Shown one piece after another: positions 12,609-24,932 of a DNA stretch of 64,000 bases. Under the pieces are notes generated by a model. It was not told where the DNA came from, searched no databases, and was given only the letters and a program-made list of their open reading frames with translations. The first letter of the stretch is position 1; each line of letters starts with the position of its first letter. Both the position numbers and the translations under genes were made by a program. Source of the DNA: Gadus chalcogrammus (lineage: Eukaryota; Chordata; Actinopteri; Gadiformes; Gadidae); NCBI RefSeq assembly GCF_026213295.1, contig NC_079414.1, positions 3,423,312 to 3,487,311 of the forward strand, in the 5' to 3' direction.

Positions 12609-12760
12609 TTACGCGCACACACTCACACTCACAAATGGGTCAGCAGGATATGAAATACATGTTCCCGCCCCAGCCTAGACTATGTATGGATTCTGTGTCA
12701 CATGGTCCAGAGTCAGGCTCCCAGTCTACAACCCTCCCAGGTAGAGGGGCAGTCAATACA

Positions 12761-12898
<138 letters not shown>

Positions 12899-13028
12899 GA
12901 CCACACGATGGATCTTGCAAACCATCATGAATTTCTTTGGAGCGTTTCCCGAAACTCCTCTTAACATGAACGTGCGTTCACTACGGAAGAGGATTAGGGC
13001 CACACATGTAAAAAAAAATTAAATTCTG

Positions 13029-13385
13029 ACTTTATTCTCAGAATTCTGAGAAAAAAGTCAGAATTCTGACTTTAATCTCAGAATTCTGAGAATAAAGTCA
13101 GAATTCTGACATTAATCTCAGAATTCTGACATTAATCTCAGAATTCTGAGATAAAAAGTCAGAATTCTGACATTAATCTCAGAATTCAGAGAAAAAAAAG
13201 TCAGAATTCTGACTTTAATCTCAGAATTCTGACTTTTTTCTCAGAATTCTGAGATTAAAGTCAGAATTCTGACATTAATCTCAGAATTCTGAGAAAAAAG
13301 TCGGAATTCTGACATTAATCTCAGAATTCTGACTTTAATCTCAGAATTCTGAGAAAAAAGTCAGAATTCTGACTTTAAAGTCAGA
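13029..13385. repeat. array of 12-bp palindromes at 20-bp spacing
   Basis: The phrase TCAGAATTCTGA, itself a perfect palindrome, recurs with spacers of about 8 bases (mostly CTTTAATC, CATTAATC or GAAAAAAG). I count 17 GAATTC cores on this arm and 6 on the mirrored arm (15157-15270). The spacing is close to two decamers, so the palindromes fall at roughly the same helical phase. Confidence 0.9.
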
Positions 13386-13535
13386 ACTACGGGTATCTGT
13401 AAGGACCAACCTCCGTGGGAGAGACACTTTGCTTTATGCAGTAGGAGGAAACCTATGGAAAGCCAAGAAGGCCACAATCCGGCCCTAGAATGGCGCGGTT
13501 AAAGTGCAAGAATTCCGTACGGAATCCGTACGGAA

Positions 13536-13555
13536 CTAATAGCCGCGGCTATTAG
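13536..13555. repeat. perfect 20-bp palindrome (left arm)
   Basis: CTAATAGCCGCGGCTATTAG is its own reverse complement. An identical copy lies on the other arm at 14968-14987. It is adjacent to two CCGTACGG palindromes, so each arm holds a cluster of small self-complementary motifs. Confidence 0.95.
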
Positions 13556-13717
13556 TCATATTGAGATGGCAGTGTGCGAAATACCCGTCAATATTCGGGG
13601 ATGCCCTCATCCCCAGATTGTTCTCGATGTGCAGTAGCCAGCTAGGCCATAACATTACAATATTTCATGGATGCAAGCAAGCCAAGACAATCAATCTATA
13701 TCTGTAGCCTACATGAC

Positions 13718-13718
<1 letters not shown>

Positions 13719-13810
<92 letters not shown>

Positions 13811-13825
13811 ACACACGCACACACG
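13719..13825. repeat. (CA)n microsatellite inside the palindromic element
   Basis: About 45 CA units in the left arm. At the mirrored place in the right arm (about 14475-14510) only a short GTGTGC run is present, so the array has expanded on one arm only. Confidence 0.95.
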
Positions 13826-14117
13826 TTAAACACAATGGTAAAGCAATAGGAGCCTGCATTGGCTAAAGTTGTTGGGATGCAAGTTATTTTATAACAGGGA
13901 GGGGCAAAGTTGTGCATTACAATGCAAACACGACCATAATTGGCACCGTTCTTGCGCACTCAGAAGAACATGAACTGATTAAATGCCAGGTATATAGCAT
14001 ATCGGAGACGGGCACACAATCAGTGCATTTGCAAATGAGAGCCTGCAGTATGACCGATCGCTAATACGATCAGACAGATAGCCAACATCATTGATCACAT
14101 ATAAGCCCACAACAAGC

Positions 14118-14405
14118 CCAACATCACCACGGCAGGTGCGCTCTCTCTCGCACATTCACACAATCACTCCAACTTCTCCAACTCCAAGGCAAAGCTGTTT
14201 CACTAAGACCACAAACAACCACAACTAACCAGCCTACATATCCACAACAATGCACAACAATCAGTTCTATACATTGCGTCTATCTTCTGTTTCGCGCACA
14301 TGGCTAATTTGCATACTTGCACAGGACTGTCGGCTCCGCTTGTCAAAAAAATAGAACGTATTTGTGAATAAATGCTTTGAATTCTGAATACTGGACTTGG
14401 TGAGC
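14118..14405. repeat. loop segment shared with 15655-16245
   Basis: From CACCACGGCAGGTGCGCTCT to GAATTCTGAATACTGGAC, the segment matches the DNA just right of the element (15655-16245) in order and orientation, with an extra block inserted in the second copy. The loop therefore holds a repeat also present in the flank. Confidence 0.75.
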
Positions 14406-15654
14406 CCTCCCTGTTATAAAATAACGTGCATCCCAACAACTTTAGCCAATGCAGGCTCCTGCTTTACCAGTGTGTTTAACGTGTGTGCGTGTGTGTGCGT
14501 GTGTGTGTTGTCATGTAGGCTATAGATATAGATTGATTGTCTTGGCTTGCTTGCATCCATGAAATATTGTATGTTATGGCCTAGCTGGCTACTGCATATC
14601 GAGAACAATCTGGGATGAGGGCATCCCCGAATATTGACGGGTATTTCGCACACTGCCATCTCAATATATAGCCTAAATATATCACTGTACTAAACACAAA
14701 TGTATTTTCCACTAGCTAGTGGTGGTCATTACATTGTAGTGAAACTAGTAAAGACAACACAGCTTTATGTTACGGCGAAACATGGAGGCACTGCAGCTCT
14801 AGTCTCGACAATGCGTTACTTTAGTCTGGTATTTCTCATCAATGATTGGTTAGACAGCCTTCAAACTTAGTGGTCAAGCAAAGAAGAGGGAGGGCTCTTT
14901 CTGCATACCTAATAGCCGGAGAGAATAACTAATAGCCGGAGTGAATAACTATAGCCGGAGTGAATGACTAATAGCCGCGGCTATTAGACATTCAAAACCG
15001 TACGGAATCCGTACGGAATTCTTGCCAAACCGCACGGAATCCGTGCGGTTTTGCACTTTTACCGGCTTTCCATAGGTTTCCTCCTACTGCATAAAGCAAA
15101 GTGTCTCTCCCACGGAGGTTGGTCCTTACAGATACCCGTAGTTCTGACTTTAAAGTCAGAATTCTGACTTTTTTCTCAGAATTCTGAGATTAAAGTCAGA
15201 ATTCTGAGATTAATGTCAGAATTCTGACTTTAATCTCAGAATTCTGAGATTAATGTCAGAATTCTGAGAATAAAGTCAGAATTTAATTTTTTTTTACATG
15301 TGTGGCCCTAATCCTCTTCCGTAGTTCACTGCACTCATAACGTTCGTAGGATTATAACTGTCTACTGACATGGTGCTGAAATGGGCTCCATACTGAGGGA
15401 GACGCAGGAATGTCGCAGGAAAATGTGATAGATAGATGATATAGATGGTTAGATGAAGATTATATATATGTATGCATGCCTAGATATATAGAACTAGAGA
15501 GAGAGAGAGAGCGAGAGAGAATAAATAGGATAGCTCGCCAGGTCACCACATATGGGGTCAAGTATGTTCAGCATAGGAACACCATACAGTACATTGACTT
15601 ACTTCCAGACACATGATTGAACACATACAAAATTTTACACAAAGAGCCAAGCAT

Positions 15655-16245
15655 CACCACGGCAGGTGCGCTCTCTCCCTCGCCCGCTCTCTCTCTCTCT
15701 CTCGCACGCATGTAAACAATTAGTCCTACTCCAACTTGCAAGGCTAGGCTGCTTAACTAAGACCACAACCCACCACAACGCCTTTACAACCATGCAGTAT
15801 GCCGAAGCCGGAAAGGACATGCACGCACAGTCGGACCACAACCAACCACAACGCCTTCATAACCATGCAGTATGTCGAAAACGGGCCCGTGCCCAGACGG
15901 AATGAAACCCCCACTGAAGTCCGTAGGGTCATTCCCGGGGGCGTAACTGAACGTAGAACCGCCACTGCCTATATGTCCCAGTTATATTATCACAATTCAG
16001 TCAATGCAAAGATTTAAAAGATAGCCTCTTACCCTAAGTTGGAATAGACCCGAAGTGTGTGAGTGATACACTCTGATTTAGCTTTCGCTTATCAGCCGTT
16101 TTTGGTATGACTTTTCAACATTAGTCTTTCTTCTGTTTGGCGAACATGGCTAATTTGCATAAGCAGACAGGACTGGCTGGCTCAGCTTGGCAAAAAATAC
16201 CATATTTATGAATAAATGTTTTGAATTCTGAATACTGGACATGGT
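15655..16245. repeat. paralogue of the palindromic element's loop
   Basis: It shares the start, the ACTAAGACCACAA phrase, the ATGGCTAATTTGCATA phrase and the end with 14118-14405. Inside it, a unit reading ACCACAACGCCTT...AACCATGCAGTATG is tandemly duplicated near 15775-15880, and a hAT MITE end lies at about 15885-15968. Confidence 0.7.
15885..15968. mobile_element. hAT MITE right-end fragment
   Basis: It shares CCCACTGAAGTCCGTAG, GGGGCGTAACT and GTAGAACCGCCACTG with the complete 305-bp MITE at 41098-41402. Only the right third is present, without a left terminus or target duplication. Confidence 0.75.
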
Positions 16246-16366
16246 GAGCTTACAAAATTTGAGACCCCCCTCAAATTTTGCTTTTGAGGCTTTCAGGGGG
16301 TCTCATTGGTAAATTGAGGGGGGTCAAGCCCCCCCTGACCACCCTGTATTACGCACACTGATTATA

Positions 16367-16620
<254 letters not shown>

Positions 16621-17042
16621 GATAGACAGATAATCGATACAGACAGGTCGATAGATAGATCGATACAGACAGCAAGAGAGATGGATGAGAATGATCTCTC
16701 CATGCAGAGGCAGATAGAGAGAGAGTCAGAGAGCTATCGAAAGTGACAAAGAGCGGACGGCATTGACATTAAAGTCCTCCACGTGCTCTGCAGAGTTAAG
16801 CACATTTTAGACACCAAACATACAGCTGGTGTATTCATCTCAGTGGCAACATGACGCCGCCGCTGAACACGTCCACGGCTCTCGTGCTTACTGACAAATG
16901 AGCCGCTGAGCCGCGAGCCGAGAGTAGCGGCGCCGCGAAAAGGTCACCCCGTCTCTCCTCTGTAGTCTCTGAGCGCTCTGTCAAGATTCACTTATTTAAA
17001 TACCAAAGGTCCCCACTCCATCACCACAACCTCCATGATCCA

Positions 17043-17230
<188 letters not shown>

Positions 17231-17316
17231 TCACTCACGGACACACACACACACTCTCTCTCTCACACACACACATACACAGACATGTGCGCACGCGCAT
17301 TCACACACACACACAC

Positions 17317-17317
17317 A

Positions 17318-17390
<73 letters not shown>
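17317..17390. repeat. (GCAC)n microsatellite
   Basis: About 18 GCAC units. A matching (GTGC)n array lies at 62815-62880. Confidence 0.96.
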
Positions 17391-17401
<11 letters not shown>

Positions 17402-17432
17402 CACACGCACACACAAAAACACTATCTGTCCA

Positions 17433-18170
17433 GGGCCCAGTTTCCCGAAAGCATCGTTAGCCTAAGTGGATCGTGAAGTGCGTCGTACGAGTACAGTTTT
17501 CACTACGTTTCCCGAAAGCATCGTTAGTAACGAACGTCGTGAAAACGCTCGTAGCTAACGAGGACTCCAGGGGTACTCGTAGGATGCTAAGAGCATCGTT
17601 AGCCTACAATGGCCTCAGTGGCATCACCAGCGGATATTCCGTGTATTGGATGCGTTTTATTAAAACACATCCAATACCACGGAATGCCCAGCTTGAGCAA
17701 TTTCGCAACCCAAATGCATCATGCTGAGACCAGCGGGTGTCGGAGAATTTCTGAAGGCGTTTTTTGTTGCGATTGTTTGCATTAAGCACTGTAAATGCTT
17801 CTGTGAGGCTGTGATAAAGTTCACTATTTATTTGTCCCTGTCTAGACAGTAACGAACATCCCTGACCATAGTTAATCGCGTTTGTAGTCTTATCTACACT
17901 CAGGGACAAATAAATAGCCAGAGGATCAGGGTAAAGTCAGGGGGGCGTTTGCTCAAAAAAGGTTTCACTGATCTAGACCAAGCCCTACTAATCGGGTCAG
18001 CAATAGCCGTGTGTCAATGCCTATCCTCTGCGTTTGAAGGACAATGAATTAGTGGAACGTTGCATTCTTAATGTCTACCAATATTCTAGACTAAATAGCC
18101 AATCAATGAAACCTTATGTGGAATCAGATAACGTCGGCTCTCTTTGCTGTGCAAAACTTATTTTTTAGAA
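17433..18170. mobile_element. H module, probable Harbinger-type fragment (copy B)
   Basis: It starts with the same GGGCCCAGTTTCCCGAAAGC terminus as 6060 and stays alignable to about 18170. It lacks the roughly 390-bp insertion present in copy A. It has its own replacement near 17815-17970, where TTATTTGTCCCTG and CAGGGACAAATAA form an internal inverted pair. The embedded minus-strand frame is broken. Confidence 0.6.
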
Positions 18171-18707
18171 ATCAGCACGTCGTTACACATAGTCACACAT
18201 AGTTATTTATAGTATTTTTACTATTTCAGCTTCGTTTTTTTGGTTTTATACCATTGCAGTTTGCACTATTTAAGTAAAAATAATTGCCAAAACACTTTGT
18301 TTGAGCTGTGTTTTTGTCCAAAAAGTGCAATAGGTGGAATAGCAAAAAAAATAGATTTTTGTGTGATTATGCCCGTCTCATTACATATCAGAACATCTGG
18401 TATCCTATCTAAATGGTTTGCAAGAAAGCCAAGAGGGTAAGCTTTCATTTGAGACAAAGATTATGCTGCTACATGTTTGGGTTCATGTGTAGTAAACCTT
18501 TTGTTTTCAGGTTGCACTTTGGGTAGCCATAGGTCTTTTTTGGAGTCTCCAAAAGGACCCTGACCAAAATGAATGGACATATTATTACATAAAAGCAGCT
18601 GGAGAATTCATATTTTATGATTTGTTGATCTGCTTTTACACACACCATCACAAGTGTTTTTGTTTATTTTAGATTATTTAATGAATCTCTCCACTCAAAG
18701 CACATTG
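18171..18707. other. unassigned AT-rich DNA
   Basis: No gene recognised. The stretch leads into a LINE tail at 18708 and could be the body of a worn LINE 3' region, but no reverse transcriptase frame is visible. Confidence 0.35.
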
Positions 18708-18768
18708 TGTGTATGTATGTCATATGAAATGTGCTATATAAATAAACCTGACTTGACTTGACTTACAC
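18708..18768 (+). mobile_element. LINE 3' tail (L2-like)
   Basis: GAAATGTGCTATATAAATAA is followed by a (TTGAC)n tail. This is the usual form of fish L2-like LINE 3' ends and resembles the minus-strand tail near 6500. Confidence 0.6.
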
Positions 18769-19479
18769 GTGTGTGAAAGCAGCTAGTGTATGAGCAGTTA
18801 ATTACAGTATGAAATTAGTCCATTTATGGTAACAGGGGTACTTGTTCAATGGAAATTGTAGTATACTATGCATGCAAATCAATTATTAAATAGCTTACAC
18901 TGTTATTCAGGGCTGAAAAGTGCATTGACATTTTAAAATGCAAGGCAAATACAATTGGTTTGTTGAAAATAATAATCATCATTGAGATTAAACATCTCTT
19001 CCAGTGTCCTGGCCAAGACAGACAGCAGTAGCCTACAGTCACACATAGCATTCACACAAAACATATAGAACAAGTAAAACAGTCCGCAGGGGGGAGGGGG
19101 GGACATCAATATCGCAAGACATCTGGGGAGGCTCAAGGAGGAGAGAAATATTACATTTGTGCAACAAAGTGCAGTCTTGTGGTGGACATAATTCACCATA
19201 CTGTGTTATTGACATGTTTTCGTTCTGTGTTACAGGGACACTGTCTCTTTAAGATCAAGTGACTTATGTGTTGATATATGTCTTACAGGGGAGTTTGTCG
19301 ACGGCAGAGCCGTTATGTTTCAAAACATAACGCCTTACCTGGGCGAGTGTGTCACTGCGGTGTTTGCGTGTGTGTTCTTACCTGGGCGTGTGTGTCGATG
19401 GTGGAGCAGTTATGTTTCAAAACATAATGGCTTACCTGGGTGAGTGTCGCTGCGCCGTGTGCGCTTGTGTAACCATGTC

Positions 19480-20277
19480 AATATTAGGGCTACTAAAGCA
19501 TTAATTGGAGGGCTATTGAAGGCATATACTTGGTTAAAATGCTGTATTGATCTAATTATTTACGTTGAAGTGTATGAAAAAGGTTACGTTGGTTTTCGAT
19601 TGAAGTTTAATATAAGTTACTTTTATTTTGAAGGGTGAACTCTTGCGGGAGGAATTGGTCGGGTGCCGTGAGTTGCGCACGTAGGGAAATGAGACGGAGA
19701 GGAACGCATGCGTTCATGCTCCGATCCAAAACAAGCCACTGTGCTATTCATTTAGTCAGATAAATAACCCAACCTATACAAACTAATGAACCCGTCAGAG
19801 CGACGCGCAGTTCTCTTGTGAAAATACTTTAGTGAGTTTAACTGTGTCCTGACTCATAAACTTGTGAAGCTAAACGTATGCTAACGGCTAGCGCCACTAA
19901 TTAAACCTGTCTATGTGAGGGTCTGTAAGCAATGCGGTTTCTACACAATGTAGTTGACTAGTTCTGCACACTTTCTGAGAGAAATATAGGTTATATTGAT
20001 GTTAAAGAGGCTTTGTACATTCCAAAGTGCATTGAGGGTTTTTTTATTGAACTGTGTGATAGATATTAATACTAAAAAGAGGGTTTTCCCTTCTTTACCG
20101 TTAGTTGTCTCGCGCCGCCACGTGGGTGCCGTTTTGATGCTGCGGTAGGGCCGCAGCAAGTTATTTAACCCTTGGTAAGAGAAATTCCTCATTGATATTT
20201 TGGTTTCTTTTGTTGGTTTATGAATGTTTGCACTAGTAAAGAGTTTCATGCAACATGTATAACGAGGAACTTTGAAT
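19480..20277. other. unassigned part of the 2.7-kb insertion
   Basis: AT-leaning DNA without a recognised frame. Position suggests it belongs to the insertion that split module Z, possibly the 5' portion of the hAT element whose transposase exon follows. Confidence 0.35.
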
Positions 20278-20571
20278 GTAGATTTACATGGTTCCCGCGG
20301 GTCCTTAAAAAGCCTTAATTTTTTTTGTGTGAAATTAAGGCCATAAATTGTTTTAAATTTACTGTAAATTTGCTCTCGGTATTGAATTTTGCAGGGTTTT
20401 TTTTAAGACTAGGGGAAATTGTCGCACACAACAAATCACATGCGTCTTTTAATTACGGCATTTTCAGGAGTTGTACGTTACGTTAACGTTGACATCAATC
20501 ATCAGTAGGCTAACTTGCTCGCGCTACTAGTGACGGTTGACATCATTAGGCCAACTTGTGCTACTTTCAGG
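20278..20571. mobile_element. 5' region of the hAT element
   Basis: GGTTCCCGCGGGTCCTTAAA at 20290 resembles the 5' terminal region of fish hAT elements (a CGCGGGTCCTTAAAAAG phrase). The A+T-rich leader ends in a TTTCAG acceptor directly before the transposase ATG. No target duplication was identified. Confidence 0.5.
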
Positions 20572-21235
20572 ATGGGACGGTGCAAATTCAATGAGAAATG
20601 GTTTGAGGAGGATAAGTTTCGGGGGTGGTTGGAGGAGGCAGGTGACTAGGAGACAAGGTGTCGTTTATCCCGAAAGGCATTCATACTAGGGACCATGGGA
20701 GCAAAAGCTCTTGAGTCCCACATGAGGTGGCAGAAATATATCCGATACTCCGTGGCAGCTAGCGGTGCCCGTATTATTTGAAAGAAGTGGACTGAAAAGT
20801 TCAGCATCCGTGGCTAGTACTTCACATCAGACGGCGTTAACCGGCTTTGTGTCGCCACCAGAAACCCAGAAGGCGGGGGTATTGTGGGTTCTCCACACGG
20901 TGAGCAGACATAATTCCTTTAAATCGAACGAGGACATTAGTAGCGTCTTGGCTGCTATGTTCCCAGATTCTGAGTTTGCGAAGTCGTTCACCTGTGGTGA
21001 AAACAAAACGGCCTATCTTGCCAAATACGGCATTGCATCTTTCATAAAAAGAGAGCTGTCACGCAGCGTAAACGATATACTATACGTCCTCATGTTCGAT
21101 GAGAGTGACCAAAACCACTAAAAGCAAACAGATGGATATCCATGTGAGGTACTGGCCCATGGACGACACCGACAGCCATGTCATATCGCGGTACTATGGA
21201 TCACAGTTCATGCTGGATCATTTTAATGTAAGTAT
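20572..21235 (+). pseudogene. hAT transposase pseudogene (N-terminal half)
   Basis: A CAG acceptor-like site precedes ATG at 20572. The start reads M-G-R-C-K-F-N-E-K-W-F, typical of a large fish hAT family with an N-terminal BED-type finger. In-frame stops at about 20647 and 20778 and at least two frameshifts follow. The finger is broken: one expected Cys is Ser, and an expected His after S-H-M is Tyr. The middle frame (20765-21121) holds V-L-W-V-L-H-T-V, A-A-M-F-P-D-S, F-T-C-G-E-N-K-T-A-Y and F-D-E-S, where the Asp is the presumed first residue of the catalytic triad. A third frame continues M-D-I-H-V-R-Y-W to S-R-Y-Y-G-S-Q-F and a possible GTAAGT donor near 21228. The C-terminal half is missing. 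The protein is dead but its family is clear. Confidence 0.8.
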
Positions 21236-21264
21236 TCCAAACAGTAAATTTATTAAATTGTGTG

Positions 21265-22183
<919 letters not shown>

Positions 22184-22189
22184 TCTAAC

Positions 22190-22600
22190 CAGCGTGTGTG
22201 TCGATGGCGGAGCTGTTATGTTTAAGGGGCGAGTGTCGCTGCGGTGTGTGCGCGTGCGTGTGTGTTCTTACCTGCGCATGTGTCGATGGCAGAGCCGTTA
22301 TGTTTAAAAACATCACGTCTTAGCTCGGTGAGTGTGTCGCTGCCTTTGTTTTGACGTACGATTTGTGCGCGTATGTGTGTGTGTACGCGCCTGTGTGTGT
22401 GCTTCCGTGTATGTGTCACTGCCTTTGTCTTGACGTGCGATGTGTGCGCGTGCGTGTGTTTGTGTGTGTGCGTTTCCATGTAGCCTATGTTTGTGCACAT
22501 TTGCGTGTGTGTGCGATGTGTGTATGTGGTGTGTATATGCGTGCTTGCGGTGCATGTATGCGTTCGCGCATGCTGTGTGTGTGTGTGAGCTGCAGGCTGC
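22190..22600. repeat. GT-rich minisatellite (Z module resumed)
   Basis: GTGTGTCGATGGCGGAGC and GTGTCGCTGC phrases repeat every 80-100 bases and match those at 19300-19460. CTTTGTCTTGACGTGCGATG near 22425 matches the phrase in copy A. Confidence 0.7.
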
Positions 22601-22656
22601 TTGGCACATGCGCACATGAATAACTTGAGTAACTGGTGAGACAGGCCTGCTATTAT

Positions 22657-23233
22657 GCCGCGTTTCCACTGCAGGGTGCGATACGGTTCGGTTCGCCTCA
22701 GTCCGGTAGGGAGGGGGCATTAGCCCAGCTCAGTTCCGAGGTCGCGTTTCCACCGCCGACAGTACCCTTTATGGTAGGCCGGATGTCGATCGCCGTGGCA
22801 GCTACGTAAACATCGTGACATAATAGCAGCGTGACAGTGTAGCCTGCTCAATGTAGCCTCCATCAAGCTCCCTCTGCACGACTTCCTCCCCAAGAATACA
22901 GAGGAACGTCTCCACCTCCTTGTTCGCCCAAGCAAGCGCTTTACGCGACATGTTCATTGTAAAGAATAATACCTCGAGGCTACTGTTTGTTTGTTTTTAT
23001 CCCCACGTCGCCCGGAAGTGACGATTCTGTCGACCAATCAACGGAGGGGGTGTGTAGCTCGAATTTTCTGGCACCCTTTCAGGCGTCTCAGTACCCCAAC
23101 GGAGGAGTACTGAAGACGAGGGCAAAACGAGTACGGCTCAGTCCGGGCCACGCCCACTTTTGGCGGTGGAAACGCAATCCGTACCGCACCTTTGCGAACC
23201 GAACCGCTCCGCACCCTGCAGTGGAAACGCGCC
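22657..23233. mobile_element. 577-bp inverted-repeat MITE
   Basis: Both ends carry GCGTTTCCACTGCAGGGTGCG in inverted orientation, and ATTAT flanks both sides (22652-22656 and 23234-23238). The corresponding site in copy A (about 7985, after GACAGGCCTGCTAT) has no insertion, which confirms a real event. A shorter inverted pair (GCGTTTCCACCGCC and GGCGGTGGAAACGC) lies inside. No frame of note. The class is uncertain: a 5-bp duplication is unusual, and a 2- or 3-bp one (AT, TTA or TAT) within it is possible. Confidence 0.8.
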
Positions 23234-23480
23234 ATTATAGTAGTAAGATTTCAACGCTGTGTCAGGCTGAAAATTGAACCTGGATAGGGCCAGATTTACT
23301 CTGACAGGTGCAGGGTGAATGAGCTTGGAAATAGTTGAGACACACATGGTAAAGACCAAAGATCTCGAAAGATCTAGAAAAATTGAGGAAATCTGGTAAC
23401 CCTTCCTTTTACAGTCCCCTAATTACTAGGTATTTACCTGGTAAATATATGGTAAACATAGTATATTATTGGGTAATTAC

Positions 23481-23934
23481 TAGAGCTGTCAGTTAAACGC
23501 GTTATTAACGGCGTTAACGCAAACCAATTTTAACGGCGTTAAATTTTTTATCGCGCGATTAACGCAATTATTATATTAAAAATATCTATTTTTTCTTTGG
23601 CTCAAAACAAAGAAGCAGTAGCCTGACTGCTATGTTCAAATGACATTTGTTCAAAGCAGTCGTTTAATTGCACTTTAGGCTCTTTTTTTGTATCGTCCTG
23701 TTTTGATCAGTATATGCCAATGTTGTTATCAATAAAAAATCATTTGCACAAGGCAAGCCGATGCACTTCACCATGTTGATAAGATAATTACAATGAGAAG
23801 AATTATGGGGAAAAAAAATCAAGGGATATTTAGCGTAGAAAAATAATTTGTGATTAATTGCGATTAATCGCGAGTTAACTATGACATCAATGCGATTAAT
23901 CATGATTAAATATTTTAATCGCTTGACAGCTCTA
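23481..23934. mobile_element. hAT MITE (454 bp) nested in FB1
   Basis: Termini TAGAGCTGTCAGTTAAACGC and, inverted, TAGAGCTGTCAAGCGATTAA; exact duplication GTAATTAC at 23473-23480 and 23935-23942. Both subterminal regions are rich in CGATTAAT/GTTAACGC words. The same site in FB2 (TACTGGGTAATTACCACTGG) is empty. A second member lies at 32935-33405 in the opposite orientation. Confidence 0.93.
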
Positions 23935-24932
23935 GTAATTACCACTGGTAATAAGAAGGTAAATACAGAGGAACTACAGCTGAAGTACTAAGAAAAACCT
24001 CCACTATTACCCATCAACTCAACTAAGGGCAGTGTAGTTGTAACTGTTTTAGGATGGTAATAACTCAGATATAATTGTGTACTTCCTATGAAAGTAGGCA
24101 ACCAATTCTTAGAAACAACTCTTCTATTAACCATCAATTCAAGTTACAATTGTAGTTATCCAAGGTTTATGTTGGTAACAGCCCAAGTTTAATTATGTAC
24201 TATCTAGAAATTAACATAGTACTTTCCAATAAATAATTTGTCTTGCATAGTTATTGTTCATAGCTACACCGGTTTATAAAAGGTTTATTCGATTTACCTT
24301 TAGAAACTACTGAATTGTTTTTATTTAAGTTGAACAATTACAGCAATACTTACCTGAAACAACCTCTGCAGGAAATGTTCCCCTCTAGTGTCATGGTGCA
24401 TCTGCATAAATACTGGGTATGAAGCCTTGTTTGTTACCATGGTATTACCATGTTCTGATTCTACTTCATTTAAGAATGCTTGATTCTGATTGGCAGGGAG
24501 GAGGGCATTGACCCGGCAGGTTGCCCGCTGACTTAACGGTTCTACTTGCTGCTGACTGAGCACAGCGTCATCCAATAGTAGATCAATACGCCGCTTGTAT
24601 TTATACAGTTAATAGGACATAGCCCGATTAAATGCAGATATTTTAATAAGTTGGGTGTTATAGGTTTTAAACAACATGTCCGAGTTGTTCAAATGACAGA
24701 AGCTCCGCTAGCTCGATGCTAAAGCGCTAACCGGAGCTAACAGAGCCTGGCCCCTCCCGTCCTATTAACTGTATTTATGGCTATGCCATTTTTTCTTTTT
24801 AATATGACCAAAGATGTTCTGCAAGAGGACCAGCATCCTTTCTTACCTGGCAAACAAAATAATCTTTTGAGTTTGTTCATTAATTTACAGTCCAAATGTT
24901 CATTTTATTTTCCTCTACTACTTTATTACAGT

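Larger units (their letters stand above)
12982..15323. mobile_element. 2.34-kb palindromic TIR element
   Basis: The termini are inverted copies beginning TACGGAAGAGGATTAGGGCC, and both sides are flanked by GTTCAC (12976-12981 and 15324-15329). Beyond the termini the two halves continue as long inverted copies: an array of TCAGAATTCTGA units, a block reading GATACCCGTAG on one arm, paired CCGTACGG palindromes, a 20-bp palindrome, and a block ending near 13905 (left) and 14408 (right). The right arm has an extra 250 bases or so (14660-14910) and a triplet of 20-bp units near 14909-14968; the left arm has the longer palindrome array and a CA microsatellite. No transposase frame. The 6-bp duplication does not fit hAT or Harbinger, and I cannot assign a superfamily. 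Confidence 0.85.

Noticed and set aside
13029..13385. CRISPR-like look of regularly spaced palindromic repeats
   Set aside because: Spacers are about 8 bases and themselves repetitive, there are no cas genes and the host is a vertebrate. It is part of a palindromic element.
22222..22720. 130-codon minus-strand frames in the Z module, with counterparts at 7582-7952
   Set aside because: Thr-His-rich translations of a degenerate GT/CA minisatellite; not conserved as protein between copies.
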